Notes: generated by a model from the letters alone, not told the origin. A stretch of 64,000 nt of DNA from Desulfovibrio sp. (GCA_017528345.1 JAFXOX010000014.1:28587-92586), one strand, 5' to 3'; numbered from the stretch's first letter, positions 6,004-15,458 are shown. A program made the numbers and translations.

Positions 6004-8436
6004 CTATCCTGCGTACTGTGTGCGCTTGATGATTTCGTTTTGGACTCCACGATCTAGTCGGGTAAAGTAGGCTGAGAAGCCTGCTACGCGGACAACCAGG
6101 TCGTTGTGGTCCTTGGGATGATCTTGAGCATCCTGCAGGGTGTCACTGCTGACACAGTTAAACTGAATATGGCTTCCACCGTACTCGCAGTATGTCTTAA
6201 TCAGGGCAATAAGATTCTGGGCGCCCTTGGTGCCTTCCAGAGCCTGGGGAAGGAACTTCACATTGAAGTGGTTGGCACCGAAGCGGACGGTATCAATGGC
6301 TTCTGCACCGCTCTTGATGAGGGCTGTGATGCCTTCGTGGTCGGAGCCGGGCATGGCCGAAACACTACCGTCAGTCAGGGCGACACCTGCCTTTCTGCCT
6401 GTGGGAAGGGCTCCCATCAGGGCTCCAAAGTAGTTGTGGTAGGACAGGGAATAGGCATCCAGCGGTGTTCTGTGACCCAGGCAGTCCGGGCCAATGGAAT
6501 TGTGGATATCGTCAACATCCCTGTAGTACTGTTGCACAAAGGATTCGATTTCAGGATAGTCGTTGCCGTGCTTGGGCGCATCAAGGCACATCTTGCGAAT
6601 CTCATCATAGCCATCAAAATTGGCCTTGAGCGCTGTGATGAGTTCATCCATGGTGATCTTCTTTTCATCATAGATGAGATGCTTCATCACAAGCAGAGAG
6701 TTGGCGGCATCGATACCGGCTGTCATAATGGGGTTGATCTGGGAGTAGAAGCAACCACCGGCCTCTTCGCAGACACCATTTTCAACGCAGCCGTCAATCA
6801 TCACGGAACGGAAGACACTGGGCACAACATGCAATCTTGCCATCTGACTTAAGTCGGAATGGTGACGAGAGATGGTGAACAGGTGCTTCAGCTGTGCCTT
6901 ATAGGCGTCGTAGAGTTGATCAAAGGTTTCAAACGTTCTGGGATCGCCGGTTTCAGGTCCCAACTGCTTCTTGGTCACAGGATCCTTGCCGTTATAGAGC
7001 ACCATTTCAACGATCTTGGCAAGACACGGCTGGTCTTCCTGAAGAATGAAGCTACCCTTGCCGCAGACACCGGTGGACACGCAGCCAAAGTTGCCGCAGT
7101 TTCTGGCATCTTCAAGGGTGATGCCGTGCTCATACTGGGCAAAGCGGGCCATGGTGCGCTCAATGACGGCCGTATTATTCAAAATCTGCGGCTGACCGGA
7201 ACCACCGCGGATGCAATCCACAACCTTGTTCAAGTAGGACTTCTTGAGCTTGGGATGGAAAAGCAGGGTCAGGGTCGGCTGAATGCCGCGTACCTGGATC
7301 TGGGTTTCCAGAAGCAGTTCTTCCAGCTCGGTGCTTGCGTCGTTGCCCTGGGCATCATAGCCACCGATGGTGATGGTCTGGCCTGTGTGACCGGAAAGGG
7401 TCTTGGCGTAGGAACCACCCTGGTATTCAGCCAGCTCCATGTGCTTGATCCACTGGAACTTGAGAAGCTTGACGACCTGCTCGCGGGTCAGTCTGCCATG
7501 GTCCACGTCGTCCTTAAAGAAAGGATACATATACTGGCCATAGCGTCCCGGAGAGGTGCCGCAGGCCATCTGTTCAGTCTGAATGGCAAGGTGGGTAAAC
7601 CAGAACGACTGAATCGCTTCACGGAAGTTGCGAGCCGGGAATTCAGGAACACGGCGGCAGATTTCCGCAATTTCCAAAAGTTCTGCCTTGGCCTTGGGAT
7701 CTTCTTCGCTCTCAGCTGTCTTTTCCGCCAATTCCGCATAGCGATGGGAATGGGCAATAACCGCTTCGCAGGAGACAATCATGGAACGATAGAGATCGTG
7801 CTTTTCCTTATTGGCCAGAAGGGTCGGGCAGTCCGCCAGGCGCTGCTTGAGATCGTCAATGATGGCGCGCAGACCCTGATTCAGGACCTTGGGATAATCG
7901 GCAATGCCTGAGCCTGAGGCCACACTGACGTTTTCGTAGTAGAGGCCGGCCTTGTGATAGGGGGCAGGATTGATGCCGTACTTGTCCTTGAACCACTTGT
8001 TGTTCAGCGCGATGCAGGTGCGATTCTTCCACTTCTTGTAGGTCTTTTCCAGCAGGTCCTGGGTCTCCTGCGGCACCTTCATCTCGCCAAGGGAGGTCAT
8101 CTTGGCCAATTGCATCTCATCCTTGATCCAGGAGACATTCCATTCTGGATAGGCATAGACGCCACAACGTGTGCCTGTCAGCGTACCTACGATGGGGTTG
8201 CCATCCAGAAAGATCTTCTTGGTGAGCAAAACGCGCTCAAAGAGCTTGGCGCGGATATAGAATGTGGACTCACCGGCAAACTCCTCATAGACTTCGTCCA
8301 GACAACGTAAACGTTCAGGATCCATGACCTGGGGAGCAGACATGAGATAAGCATGCAATTCGTCGTAACGCTTATCGACGGTATCCCAGTTTACGGCATA
8401 GCCCGCGTTCTTGGTTGAAAAGGGTAATGTAGTCAT
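6004..8436 (-). CDS. Glycyl radical enzyme of the PFL-like superfamily, substrate unknown
   Basis: This is an 810-residue glycyl radical enzyme. The C-terminal radical loop reads VVRVAGFSAYF with Gly786 as the radical site (codon 6081-6079). The thiyl cysteine is Cys452 in NFGCVSTGVCGKG (codon 7083-7081). The N-terminal PEW segment near residue 97 and the ITMDELITALKANFDGY block near residue 595 are family hallmarks. Characterised diol dehydratases, choline and isethionate lyases and 4-hydroxyphenylacetate decarboxylase have Cys-x-Glu at the active site. Here it is Cys452-Val-Ser454, so the Glu acid/base is missing. Length excludes a PFL of usual size (about 760), and no small decarboxylase subunit gene is nearby. 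Neighbours are the activase, a selenoprotein, an APC permease and a TauE-like exporter, with a sigma-54-type promoter upstream. Family is certain. Reaction is not, and it may belong to an uncharacterised clade. Confidence 0.93.
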   Translation of the reverse strand: MTTLPFSTKNAGYAVNWDTVDKRYDELHAYLMSAPQVMDPERLRCLDEVYEEFAGESTFYIRAKLFERVLLTKKIFLDGNPIVGTLTGTRCGVYAYPEWNVSWIKDEMQLAKMTSLGEMKVPQETQDLLEKTYKKWKNRTCIALNNKWFKDKYGINPAPYHKAGLYYENVSVASGSGIADYPKVLNQGLRAIIDDLKQRLADCPTLLANKEKHDLYRSMIVSCEAVIAHSHRYAELAEKTAESEEDPKAKAELLEIAEICRRVPEFPARNFREAIQSFWFTHLAIQTEQMACGTSPGRYGQYMYPFFKDDVDHGRLTREQVVKLLKFQWIKHMELAEYQGGSYAKTLSGHTGQTITIGGYDAQGNDASTELEELLLETQIQVRGIQPTLTLLFHPKLKKSYLNKVVDCIRGGSGQPQILNNTAVIERTMARFAQYEHGITLEDARNCGNFGCVSTGVCGKGSFILQEDQPCLAKIVEMVLYNGKDPVTKKQLGPETGDPRTFETFDQLYDAYKAQLKHLFTISRHHSDLSQMARLHVVPSVFRSVMIDGCVENGVCEEAGGCFYSQINPIMTAGIDAANSLLVMKHLIYDEKKITMDELITALKANFDGYDEIRKMCLDAPKHGNDYPEIESFVQQYYRDVDDIHNSIGPDCLGHRTPLDAYSLSYHNYFGALMGALPTGRKAGVALTDGSVSAMPGSDHEGITALIKSGAEAIDTVRFGANHFNVKFLPQALEGTKGAQNLIALIKTYCEYGGSHIQFNCVSSDTLQDAQDHPKDHNDLVVRVAGFSAYFTRLDRGVQNEIIKRTQYAG

Positions 8437-8543
8437 AGACTCCTCCCATTGAGATCACAGAAAGTGTCCGCTTCTTGAGGTTCAAAAGAGTAAGGCTTAG
8501 GCCTCGTGGTCAACACAGCTGCGAAGCGTTTTGTTCTATGAGT

Positions 8544-8559
8544 AGCAAGAAGCATGCCA
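8544..8559 (-). promoter_or_regulatory. Sigma-54 (-24/-12) promoter for the glycyl radical enzyme operon
   Basis: On the minus strand TGGCATGCTTCTTGCT keeps the invariant GG-N10-GC spacing and matches the TGGCAC-N5-TTGC consensus at all but one core position. It lies about 108 bp upstream of the GRE start at 8436. Together with the sigma-54 activator at 9-1484, it suggests substrate-induced expression. Confidence 0.75.
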
Positions 8560-8729
8560 CAGATCTGTTTTAAAAAAATCCAAGTATTTCAAGTGGTTAT
8601 GACAGACACTTCTGAGTTCTTGGAAAGGAAGATAGAACGTTTTTTTTCTATTAGAAAAAAATTTTTCTTTTTTTGATGTTTCTCGGTATGCTTCAAGGAG
8701 CGAGGTTGTGTAGGAAAAAAGCGCATTTT

Positions 8730-9872
8730 TCAGCGTTTGGCTCTGAAAAGGCGGGCGGCACAGCCTAAAGAGAATAGAGCCATAATCAGCAGTGGCCAGA
8801 GCAGGTGGGCGATCTGGGTGAAATGCGCGCCTTCAAGGTAGATGCGCTGGGTCAGTTCAACGCCGTAGCGTACGGGATTGGCGAGGGTGGCAATCTGAAA
8901 GGCCCCAGGCATGGAGGAAATGGGGGTGGCAAAGCCAGAGAGGAGAATCATGGGCATGAGCAGTGTGAAATTATAGAGCATGGCCTGCTGCATGTTCTGG
9001 GAAAAGGCTGAGACGCACAAGCCAATGCCCACAACGGCAAAGTTGAAGATGAAGAGGGCGAGATAGAGGAGCAGAAAGGAACCGGCAAAGGGAATGTGGA
9101 AGACAAAAAGAGCTGCCAGAAGCACAAGGGTTGATTGCACAAGGCCGACGAGGATGGGAGGCAGTGTCTTGCCAAGGAGAATGGCGCCCATGCTCAATGG
9201 TGTGACAAGCAGCTGATCAAAGGTTCCCTGTTCTTTTTCCCGGGCAATGGATTGACCAGCAATGCTGAGGACCTGGATAACCGCCAGAGTGGCCATGAGT
9301 GCCGACACAATACCCCAGCGTGTTTCCAGATTGGGATTGAACCAGGAGCGTTTGTCGATGGTGAGTAATACCTTGCCAAGATGAGCTTTCTGGCGTTCGA
9401 GGTTGAAGCGGGAAACAATGGTTTCAGCGTAGGCTGCGGCTGTCGAGGCGACATTGCTGTTGCGGCCGTCGACGAGGAGTTGCACGGGGGCCTGATCGTG
9501 GTGAGCGAGCCTGCGCGCAAAGCCCTGGCCGATATGCAGCACAAAGAGCGCTTTTTTGGCATCGAGAAGCGGGGCGATCTGGCTGGTATTGTCGAGCGTT
9601 GCTGTGCGCACAAAGATGCCACTGCCATCAAAGGCAGCTGTCAAAAGGCGGGATTGTGAACTGTGGTCTTCGTCCAGGAGGGCGTATTCTGCACAGTTGA
9701 GATCATAGGTGTCCACATAGCCAAAGAGAATGGTCTGCACGAGAATCGGCATGACAAGAATAATGCGGCTGCGTCTGTCCTTGAGGGTCATCAGGAGTTC
9801 TTTGTGCAGAAGAACCCAAACACTCCTGAAAAACGACATGGTTGGCTTTGGCATGATCAACTCGTTAGGCAT
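8730..9872 (-). CDS. ybhR: ABC-2 type permease subunit (YbhR-like)
   Basis: This 380-residue ABC-2 permease has one N-terminal span (about residues 25-45), a long extracytoplasmic domain, and five C-terminal hydrophobic spans with an SIAREKEQGTFDQLLVTP-like coupling segment. Its length and fold match the YbhS/YbhR family, which exports cationic hydrophobic drugs and cations in enterobacteria. It is the last of four genes (adaptor, fused ATPase, two permeases). The start is taken as ATG 9872, 11 nt past the preceding stop; an ATG at 9854 is possible. The frame stays open further upstream, but that region overlaps the preceding gene. Transported substrate is unknown. Confidence 0.85.
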   Translation of the reverse strand: MPNELIMPKPTMSFFRSVWVLLHKELLMTLKDRRSRIILVMPILVQTILFGYVDTYDLNCAEYALLDEDHSSQSRLLTAAFDGSGIFVRTATLDNTSQIAPLLDAKKALFVLHIGQGFARRLAHHDQAPVQLLVDGRNSNVASTAAAYAETIVSRFNLERQKAHLGKVLLTIDKRSWFNPNLETRWGIVSALMATLAVIQVLSIAGQSIAREKEQGTFDQLLVTPLSMGAILLGKTLPPILVGLVQSTLVLLAALFVFHIPFAGSFLLLYLALFIFNFAVVGIGLCVSAFSQNMQQAMLYNFTLLMPMILLSGFATPISSMPGAFQIATLANPVRYGVELTQRIYLEGAHFTQIAHLLWPLLIMALFSLGCAARLFRAKR

Positions 9873-9882
9873 GTGTTTTTTG

Positions 9883-11004
9883 CTATTCCAGGCTTTTCTG
9901 CATCTTGGTGCAGGCACAAGCAAGCAGAAACACGGCAAAGAGAACGAGCATCGCCGAATCCGTGATAATGAGCTCTGGCACATTGCCCGCAAGAAAGAGT
10001 GTCTGCATGAGTTCCACATACCAGGTTGCCGGAAACAGACAGGCCAGATACTGGGCGATGAGCGGCGCACTTTTCAGGTCAAAGATAAAGCCTGAGAGCA
10101 TAATGGTGGGCATGAAACTGATGACAATGACAATCTGGCTTGCCAGAAACTGGCTTTTGGTGACGGCAGAAATGTAAAGGCCAAGGCCCAGACAGGCCAG
10201 CAGGTAGATGGCGGAGTCCAGGATAATGAGAAACAGTGATCCACGCCTGGGAATATCAAAGATTAGGGCTGCCGCGGCCAGGCAGAGGAAAAGGCCGAGC
10301 ATGCCAAGAAAAAAATAGGGGATGGTTTTGCCGGCGAGAATTTCGTATTTGGCAACAGGGGTGGCTGTGAGAGCCTCCCAGGTGCCCCGTTCCCACTCTC
10401 TGGCGACAATGAGGGCCGTGAGGAGAGAACCAATGAGGGTCATAATCAGGACAATGACCCCTGGAACCAGAAAATAGCGGCTTTCCATGGCGTCGTTGTA
10501 CCAGATGCGGGTGGCAAGATCTGCTTGACCAAAGGATGGGGCAGAACGAGACGATTGAAAGGAGGCAGGAGTCCCACGCTGAAGGGCAAAGCGCTGTAGA
10601 GCGCCTTCGAGATAGCTCCCCATAATGCGGGCGGTATTGGCATCCCGGCCATTGACGAGAATCTGGAAGTGCAGAGATCCGTTGCGTGCATTGCTTTGGC
10701 ATCGCACAACAGCCTGGCAATGGCCGCCTATTATGAGCTCTTCAGCCTCCTGCCAGGACGTGGCAAGGCTTGGGGAAAAATAGGCTGAGCGGGCAAGGGT
10801 CTGCAAAAGGTCGCGCGTGACAGGCGAGGGCTCATCGAGCACGAGAGCCACGGGGACATTTTTCACATCGAGGGAGAGGCCGAAACCGAAAATGAGCAAG
10901 AGCGTCATGGGCAGAATGATGCCAAGGGTCAAGGTGCTGCGGTCACGCAGCATCTGCCGGAATTCCTTGCGGATGAGAGCGAGCATTCTGGGATTGAGCA
11001 TCAT
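9883..11004 (-). CDS. ybhS: ABC-2 type permease subunit (YbhS-like)
   Basis: This 373-residue paralogue of the next gene has the same layout: an N-terminal span near residues 22-45, an external domain to about residue 175, and a C-terminal bundle of hydrophobic helices with the coupling segment VAREWERGTWEALTATP. Its start overlaps the ATPase stop by 4 nt, so the two are translationally coupled. The two permeases probably form a heterodimer driven by the fused ATPase. Confidence 0.86.
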   Translation of the reverse strand: MMLNPRMLALIRKEFRQMLRDRSTLTLGIILPMTLLLIFGFGLSLDVKNVPVALVLDEPSPVTRDLLQTLARSAYFSPSLATSWQEAEELIIGGHCQAVVRCQSNARNGSLHFQILVNGRDANTARIMGSYLEGALQRFALQRGTPASFQSSRSAPSFGQADLATRIWYNDAMESRYFLVPGVIVLIMTLIGSLLTALIVAREWERGTWEALTATPVAKYEILAGKTIPYFFLGMLGLFLCLAAAALIFDIPRRGSLFLIILDSAIYLLACLGLGLYISAVTKSQFLASQIVIVISFMPTIMLSGFIFDLKSAPLIAQYLACLFPATWYVELMQTLFLAGNVPELIITDSAMLVLFAVFLLACACTKMQKSLE

Positions 11005-12719
11005 GACGGAGATGTGTGACGAGCGTGCTGCACAATGGCAATAAAGGCCTCTTCCATGCTTGTGACATGGGCTTGGAGATTTTGCGCCTGGGCGCGGATT
11101 TCTGCCGGAGAGCCGAGGGCTAGGCGGATACCGCTATCCTGAATGAGGATATGGTCGCAATACTCTGCCTCTTCCATGAAGTGGGTTGTGACCACAACGG
11201 TGACCCCCTGGTCGGAGAGCTCTGCAATACGTTTCCAGAAGATGCGCCGAGAGAGCGGATCGGCTCCGCTTGTGGGCTCATCGAGAAAGAGAATGCTGGG
11301 CTCGTGCAGAAGGCCGACAGCCATGGCCAGACTGCGCTGTAAGCCTCCCGGAAGATCCTGGGCTGCGACCTCAAGCCAGCCTGCCAGCTCAAAATCTTCG
11401 ATCATCTGCGCCATGCGCTCTTGGCGTTTTTGCCCGTGTAAGCCGTAGGCTCCGGCAAAAAACGCGAGATTTTCCCGGACGGAGAGCTGGCCGTAGAGGG
11501 AAAATTTTTGGGCTACATAGCCGATGTGGCGACGGGCCTCGTCAGGTGTTTTGCGCACATCAATGCCTGCCACGCTCAGGCTTCCGCCTGAAGCCGGAAG
11601 AAGTCCACAGAGCATGCGGAAGGTTGTGGTTTTGCCGGCACCATTGGGACCGAGAAGCCCGAAAACCTCTCCTGGCAGCACCGAAAAACTCACATCATTG
11701 ACCGCCAGAAAGTTGCCAAATTTTCGCGTGACATGTTCTGTAACAATGACAGGTGCAGGGGTATCTCGCGCAGGAGGCCTTGGCGAAAACCTGGTTTGCG
11801 TGGATGGGGAAGCGTCCTGATCTTTTTGCAAAAGCAGCATAAAGCTATCTTCCAGACGTGGGGGAAGCGCTTTCGCCTTGGCAAGCACGGGTAAATGGGT
11901 GTTTTTGGCAACCACACGCACATTCCCTGCCTGCGGCACAGCGTCGATGATACCCGACTGTCCCCAAAGCCAGGCCTGGAGATCGCGTGGACGCACATCT
12001 AGAGGGGGCTGCAGAAGAAAGCTTTGTCCCTGGGCAAGCTTGGCAATGGCCTGGGGTTTGCCGTGGGCTAAGGTTTTGCCGTGAAAGAGGAGAAGAATAT
12101 CATCGCAGGCTTCGGCCTCGTCCATGTAGGAGGTGCTAACAAGGACGGTCATGGCAGATTCCGCTCTCAGCTGCGCGATGATCTCCCAAAGCTCTCGACG
12201 CGAGAGGGGATCGACGCCCACGGTGGGTTCATCGAGGAGTAACAGACTGGGTGGGGCAATGAGCGTACAGATTAGGCCAAGCTTTTGTTTCATGCCACCT
12301 GAGAGTCTGCCGGCAAGCCTTTGGGTAAAGGGAGCCATGGCACAGAGCTCAAGCAGTCTTGTATAGCGTGCGGGGCGAAGGGCGTGCGGGACTTCCTTGA
12401 GATCGGCATAGAGGTCGAGATTTTCCTGGACCGTCAGATCCTCATAAAGGCCGAATTTTTGCGGCATATAGCCGATGGCTGAAAGAACCTCAGGACATTG
12501 GCCGGCATAGGGGCGCCCGGCAAAGCAAAGGCTTCCCGAGGAAGGCGTAAGGAGTCCTGCCACAAGGCGTAAAAACGTTGTTTTGCCTGAGGCATCAGGC
12601 CCAACCAGGGCTGTCAGGCTTCCCTCGGCAAGAGAGAGGGTAATATCGGTGAGCGCCTCGATGGTCTGGCCGTTTTTGCGCGTGAAGGTTTTGCCGATCT
12701 TGCGGGCTTCAAAAAGCAT
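11001..12719 (-). CDS. ybhF: Fused tandem ABC transporter ATPase (YbhF-like)
   Basis: This 572-residue protein contains two complete nucleotide-binding domains. Half one has Walker A GPDASGKTT, signature LSGGMKQKL and Walker B LLLLDEPTVGVDP. Half two has Walker A GPNGAGKTT, a divergent signature LPGGLQRSL and Walker B LFLDEPTSGADP. Asp replaces Asn in the first Walker A, and the second signature is degenerate, so the two sites may not be equivalent. The linker lies near residues 300-330. Length (YbhF about 578) and gene order support a YbhF-type drug or cation exporter. The gene sits 2 nt after the adaptor gene. Confidence 0.92.
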   Translation of the reverse strand: MLFEARKIGKTFTRKNGQTIEALTDITLSLAEGSLTALVGPDASGKTTFLRLVAGLLTPSSGSLCFAGRPYAGQCPEVLSAIGYMPQKFGLYEDLTVQENLDLYADLKEVPHALRPARYTRLLELCAMAPFTQRLAGRLSGGMKQKLGLICTLIAPPSLLLLDEPTVGVDPLSRRELWEIIAQLRAESAMTVLVSTSYMDEAEACDDILLLFHGKTLAHGKPQAIAKLAQGQSFLLQPPLDVRPRDLQAWLWGQSGIIDAVPQAGNVRVVAKNTHLPVLAKAKALPPRLEDSFMLLLQKDQDASPSTQTRFSPRPPARDTPAPVIVTEHVTRKFGNFLAVNDVSFSVLPGEVFGLLGPNGAGKTTTFRMLCGLLPASGGSLSVAGIDVRKTPDEARRHIGYVAQKFSLYGQLSVRENLAFFAGAYGLHGQKRQERMAQMIEDFELAGWLEVAAQDLPGGLQRSLAMAVGLLHEPSILFLDEPTSGADPLSRRIFWKRIAELSDQGVTVVVTTHFMEEAEYCDHILIQDSGIRLALGSPAEIRAQAQNLQAHVTSMEEAFIAIVQHARHTSPS

Positions 12720-12721
12720 GG

Positions 12722-13717
12722 TCAGGGACCTGTGTCTTCCTCAAAGGTCACGGTTGCCGGCATGCCAAGGCGCAGTCTGTTTTCCGCATCGTCCACATAG
12801 ATACGCACCTCATAGACGAGGGAGGTGCGCAGTTCCGTGGTTTCCACGGTTTTGGGCGTAAATTCGGCCACAGAAGCGATGAAGCCTACGCGGCCTTGTA
12901 TCTCCTGGGGAAAGCTGTCTGTGGAAACATGGGCTGTCATACCAGGTGTGATTCGGCCAAGATCCGGCTCTGAGACATAGGCTCTGACCCATTTGGGGGA
13001 GAGCACAGCCAGGGAAAAAACGGCTTTTTCCGGAGAGGCCATATCACCGGGCTCAAGGAGCCTGCGGCTGACATAGGCGCGGCTTGGACTACGCAGTTTG
13101 GCGTCCTCAAGGCGGTTTTGCCATTCACGAAGCGTGCTTTTGCGCTCGGCAAGAAGCGCTCTTGCCTGCTCAAGATCTTCGGCCCGCGGTCCAATTTCCG
13201 CAAGCACCAGGGCTTTTTCCTGGACGAGACGCTTGGCGCGGGCGGCATCGCGTCTGGCCAGTGCCTCATCAAGATCGGCCTGACGGGCACCCTTGCCCTG
13301 AGAATGGCGCAAGATTTCCGCAAGCCTGCGGTACTGCTTTTCGGCATAGTCAAGATCAGCCTGACTTGCGGCAAGCTGCGCCTTGGCCTGGGCAATTTCC
13401 TCAGGCCTTGTCCCGTTTTCAAGCTTGGTCAGAGCCGCTTGTGCCTCGTGCACCTGGCAGCTCAGCACATGGATGCGATCGTTGAGGCGCCGGGTTTCAA
13501 GCTCAGCCAAAACCTGCCCAGGTTCAACAAGCGCCCCTTCCTCCACAAGGACTCTTGCCACACGTTCCGCATCCTTGAAGCTTAGCTCCACCTGACGCTG
13601 ATCAATATTACCATAGAGGATGAGTGGACCTTTTGCCTCTCTGGTCGAGAGGAAAAAGGCGCCAAGGACAAGTCCTGTAGCGAGAAGTGCAAGGATAAGC
13701 CAGCGAATCGTGTGCAT
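12722..13717 (-). CDS. ybhG: HlyD-family membrane fusion/adaptor protein (YbhG-like)
   Basis: This 331-residue periplasmic adaptor has an N-terminal membrane anchor (residues 4-24), a lipoyl-type half-motif (RVLVEEGALVEPGQVLAEL), and a long alpha-helical hairpin rich in Ala, Gln and Arg (about residues 75-195). A beta-barrel domain (LLEPGDMASPEKAVFSL, then PGMTAHVSTD) follows. It bridges inner-membrane ABC permeases to an outer-membrane channel. ATG 13717 is chosen because the anchor begins right there; a start at 13759 would add a non-conserved stretch. It is the first gene of the four-gene export operon. No TetR-type regulator such as CecR is adjacent, unlike the enterobacterial locus. Confidence 0.9.
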   Translation of the reverse strand: MHTIRWLILALLATGLVLGAFFLSTREAKGPLILYGNIDQRQVELSFKDAERVARVLVEEGALVEPGQVLAELETRRLNDRIHVLSCQVHEAQAALTKLENGTRPEEIAQAKAQLAASQADLDYAEKQYRRLAEILRHSQGKGARQADLDEALARRDAARAKRLVQEKALVLAEIGPRAEDLEQARALLAERKSTLREWQNRLEDAKLRSPSRAYVSRRLLEPGDMASPEKAVFSLAVLSPKWVRAYVSEPDLGRITPGMTAHVSTDSFPQEIQGRVGFIASVAEFTPKTVETTELRTSLVYEVRIYVDDAENRLRLGMPATVTFEEDTGP

Positions 13718-13931
13718 GCAAAAACTCGTTTCTTGGGCAGGACAAAGCAAGAATGGCAAAAAACGCGAGGGATGCTCTGCACAGGGGGTTACAGCTGTTT
13801 GCGTTTGCAGGGCATGTGTTTATCGTCGCTTTTTTGGAAAATGTCCTTGTCTTATGGTACCTTATGCGCAAAACTCCCAACGGTCAATCATGGCTTTGCC
13901 CGCTGGGAAAAACGGGATGTGGAGAAAAATC

Positions 13932-15010
13932 ATGAAATACGATCCTGCTCTACGTGAAGCAATCCTGCGGCGTATCCTTCCTCCCAATTCTGAGCCTATG
14001 TCCAAAGTGGCCCGTGACTCTCGCATAAGTTTGCAAACTCTCTTCAACTGGAAAAAAAACAGGCTCTTGCTGATGGTCTTTCTTTCCCAGAAGAGACGGA
14101 AAGCGAAAAGTTTTCCTCCAAAGAAAAATTTCGCATGGTTGTTGAATCTGAGGCCTTAAACGAGGCCGAGCTTGCAGAATATGCTCGCAGTAAGGGGGTC
14201 TATGTCGAGCAATTGCGACAATGGCGCGAGATCTGCGAAAACGCCAACGGAAATCTTGCTGCTGATACGGAACAGTTCAACAAGATTATCAAAGAGAAAA
14301 ACAGGCAAATCAGGGCAATTCAGGCCGATATAGCCAAGAAAGACAAGGCGCTTGCTGAGGCAACCGCATTGGAGGTTCTCAGAAAAAAAGCCAAGGCGAT
14401 CTGGGGGGACCCAGAGGACGAATGATCAGCACCACAGATCGCCGTTACGCTCTCGAGCTGATTGATGAAGCCAATACTCATGGAGGCCATCTCCCTACGG
14501 CCTGCAGAGTACTTGGCATCAACGAAAGGACTTATCATCGCTGGAAGAAAATGCTGCGCAAAACAGGTAAACTCGACGATTTACGGCCCTGTGCTGAACG
14601 CCCGACTCCTGCCAACAAGCTGAGTCCAGAGGAAGAGCAGACGATCCTGGAACAGGTCAATTCCCCTGAATTCGTCAATTCCTCATCCACGCAGATCATA
14701 TCCTAATTGGTCGAGAGAGGCGTTTACATGGGGCAGAATCAACCTTTTAGCGTACGCTGCCACAGCATGTGCCATCTGTACGCAGCTCTGACTTCTTCAG
14801 ACGCTTGATTGTAAGCTGGAAAATCTGGCCCGAACAGACAGCTGAACACGCAAGCACACTGGTTCGTAAGACGTCATTTGCCTGCCACATCAAATCTGAT
14901 GTGCTCGTTCTCCTCAGCGATAATGGCTCAACGATAAGGGGACGACCATGCTCGCTACAATGCCGTCTCTTGGCATTGTGCCGTCGTGCAGCAGGCCGGG
15001 AGTCAACAAG
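13932..15010 (+). pseudogene. Decayed IS3-family transposase (orfA and orfB remnants)
   Basis: The first frame begins at 13932 with a transposase helix-turn-helix (VARDSRISLQTLFNWKK). It shifts frame at a run of eight A residues near 14050-14058, and continues as an orfA C-terminus ending at 14425 with the KAKAIWGDPEDE motif. orfB starts at 14422 in the overlapping ATGA arrangement typical of the family, and is intact only to 14706. Past that, catalytic-core remnants resembling IS3 integrases (KIWPEQTAEHA, then VLLSDNGSTIRG with one DDE aspartate) appear in another frame up to about 15010. Terminal repeats could not be identified. At least two frame disruptions make the element inactive. Confidence 0.8.
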
Positions 15011-15079
15011 CAAAGACGCGGCGTGTCAGGTTCTGAAGCAGCTCTCTTTTGCCCAGCAAACAATTTTTTCAAAAACCTG

Positions 15080-15107
15080 TTGACATTTCGAGAAATTTGA
15101 ATATAAA
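15080..15107 (+). promoter_or_regulatory. Sigma-70 promoter of the ArsR-type regulator
   Basis: TTGACA at 15080-15085 and TATAAA at 15102-15107 are separated by 16 bp, a near-consensus vegetative promoter ending 36 bp before the regulator's start. AT-rich imperfect palindromes between and after the boxes could hold the repressor's own operator. Confidence 0.65.
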
Positions 15108-15143
15108 GAATTGTAGCAGACAGTGATCTTGAGAGGTAAACTG

Positions 15144-15458
15144 GTGGACATCATCGAAATTGCCAAAGCCCTATCCAATGAGACACGACTGAACATCCTT
15201 CGCTGGCTGAAGGATCCCCATACAAATTTTCCCCCGCAGGGCGGAAGCCTTGGAACCCCGGTAGACCTTAAGGGGGGGGTCTGTGTCAGCAGCATCCAGG
15301 AAAAGGCCGGCGCATCGCAATCCACCATTTCCAACTACCTGACCATGCTGCAGGATGCCGGTCTTCTCCTTTCTGAGCGGCATGAAAAGTGGACCTACTA
15401 CCGCAGGAATGAATCTGTGATCCAGGAACTGGCCATGTATATCAAAAATGAGCTCTGA
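15144..15458 (+). CDS. ArsR-family winged-helix repressor
   Basis: This 104-residue DNA-binding protein opens with the family's ALSNETRLNILRWLKDP helix. A recognition helix (ASQSTISNYLTMLQDAGLL) and a wing (SERHEKWTYYRRNE) follow. Cys in VCVSSIQ precedes the recognition helix, but the classical ELCVCDL metal motif is not complete, so metal sensing is uncertain. A short Gly/Pro-rich insert (residues 30-45) lies between helices. The GTG at 15144 has GAGAGG 7 nt upstream and is preferred to an in-frame GTG at 15123. It is the first gene of the island that continues with two radical-SAM proteins and a nitroreductase, which it probably controls. Confidence 0.85.
   Translation: MDIIEIAKALSNETRLNILRWLKDPHTNFPPQGGSLGTPVDLKGGVCVSSIQEKAGASQSTISNYLTMLQDAGLLLSERHEKWTYYRRNESVIQELAMYIKNEL

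Noticed and set aside
6004..8436. Assignment of the glycyl radical enzyme as choline TMA-lyase, isethionate lyase or 4-hydroxyphenylacetate decarboxylase
   Set aside because: Cys-x-Glu is absent, no microcompartment or small subunit genes are nearby, and length does not decide. The function is left open.
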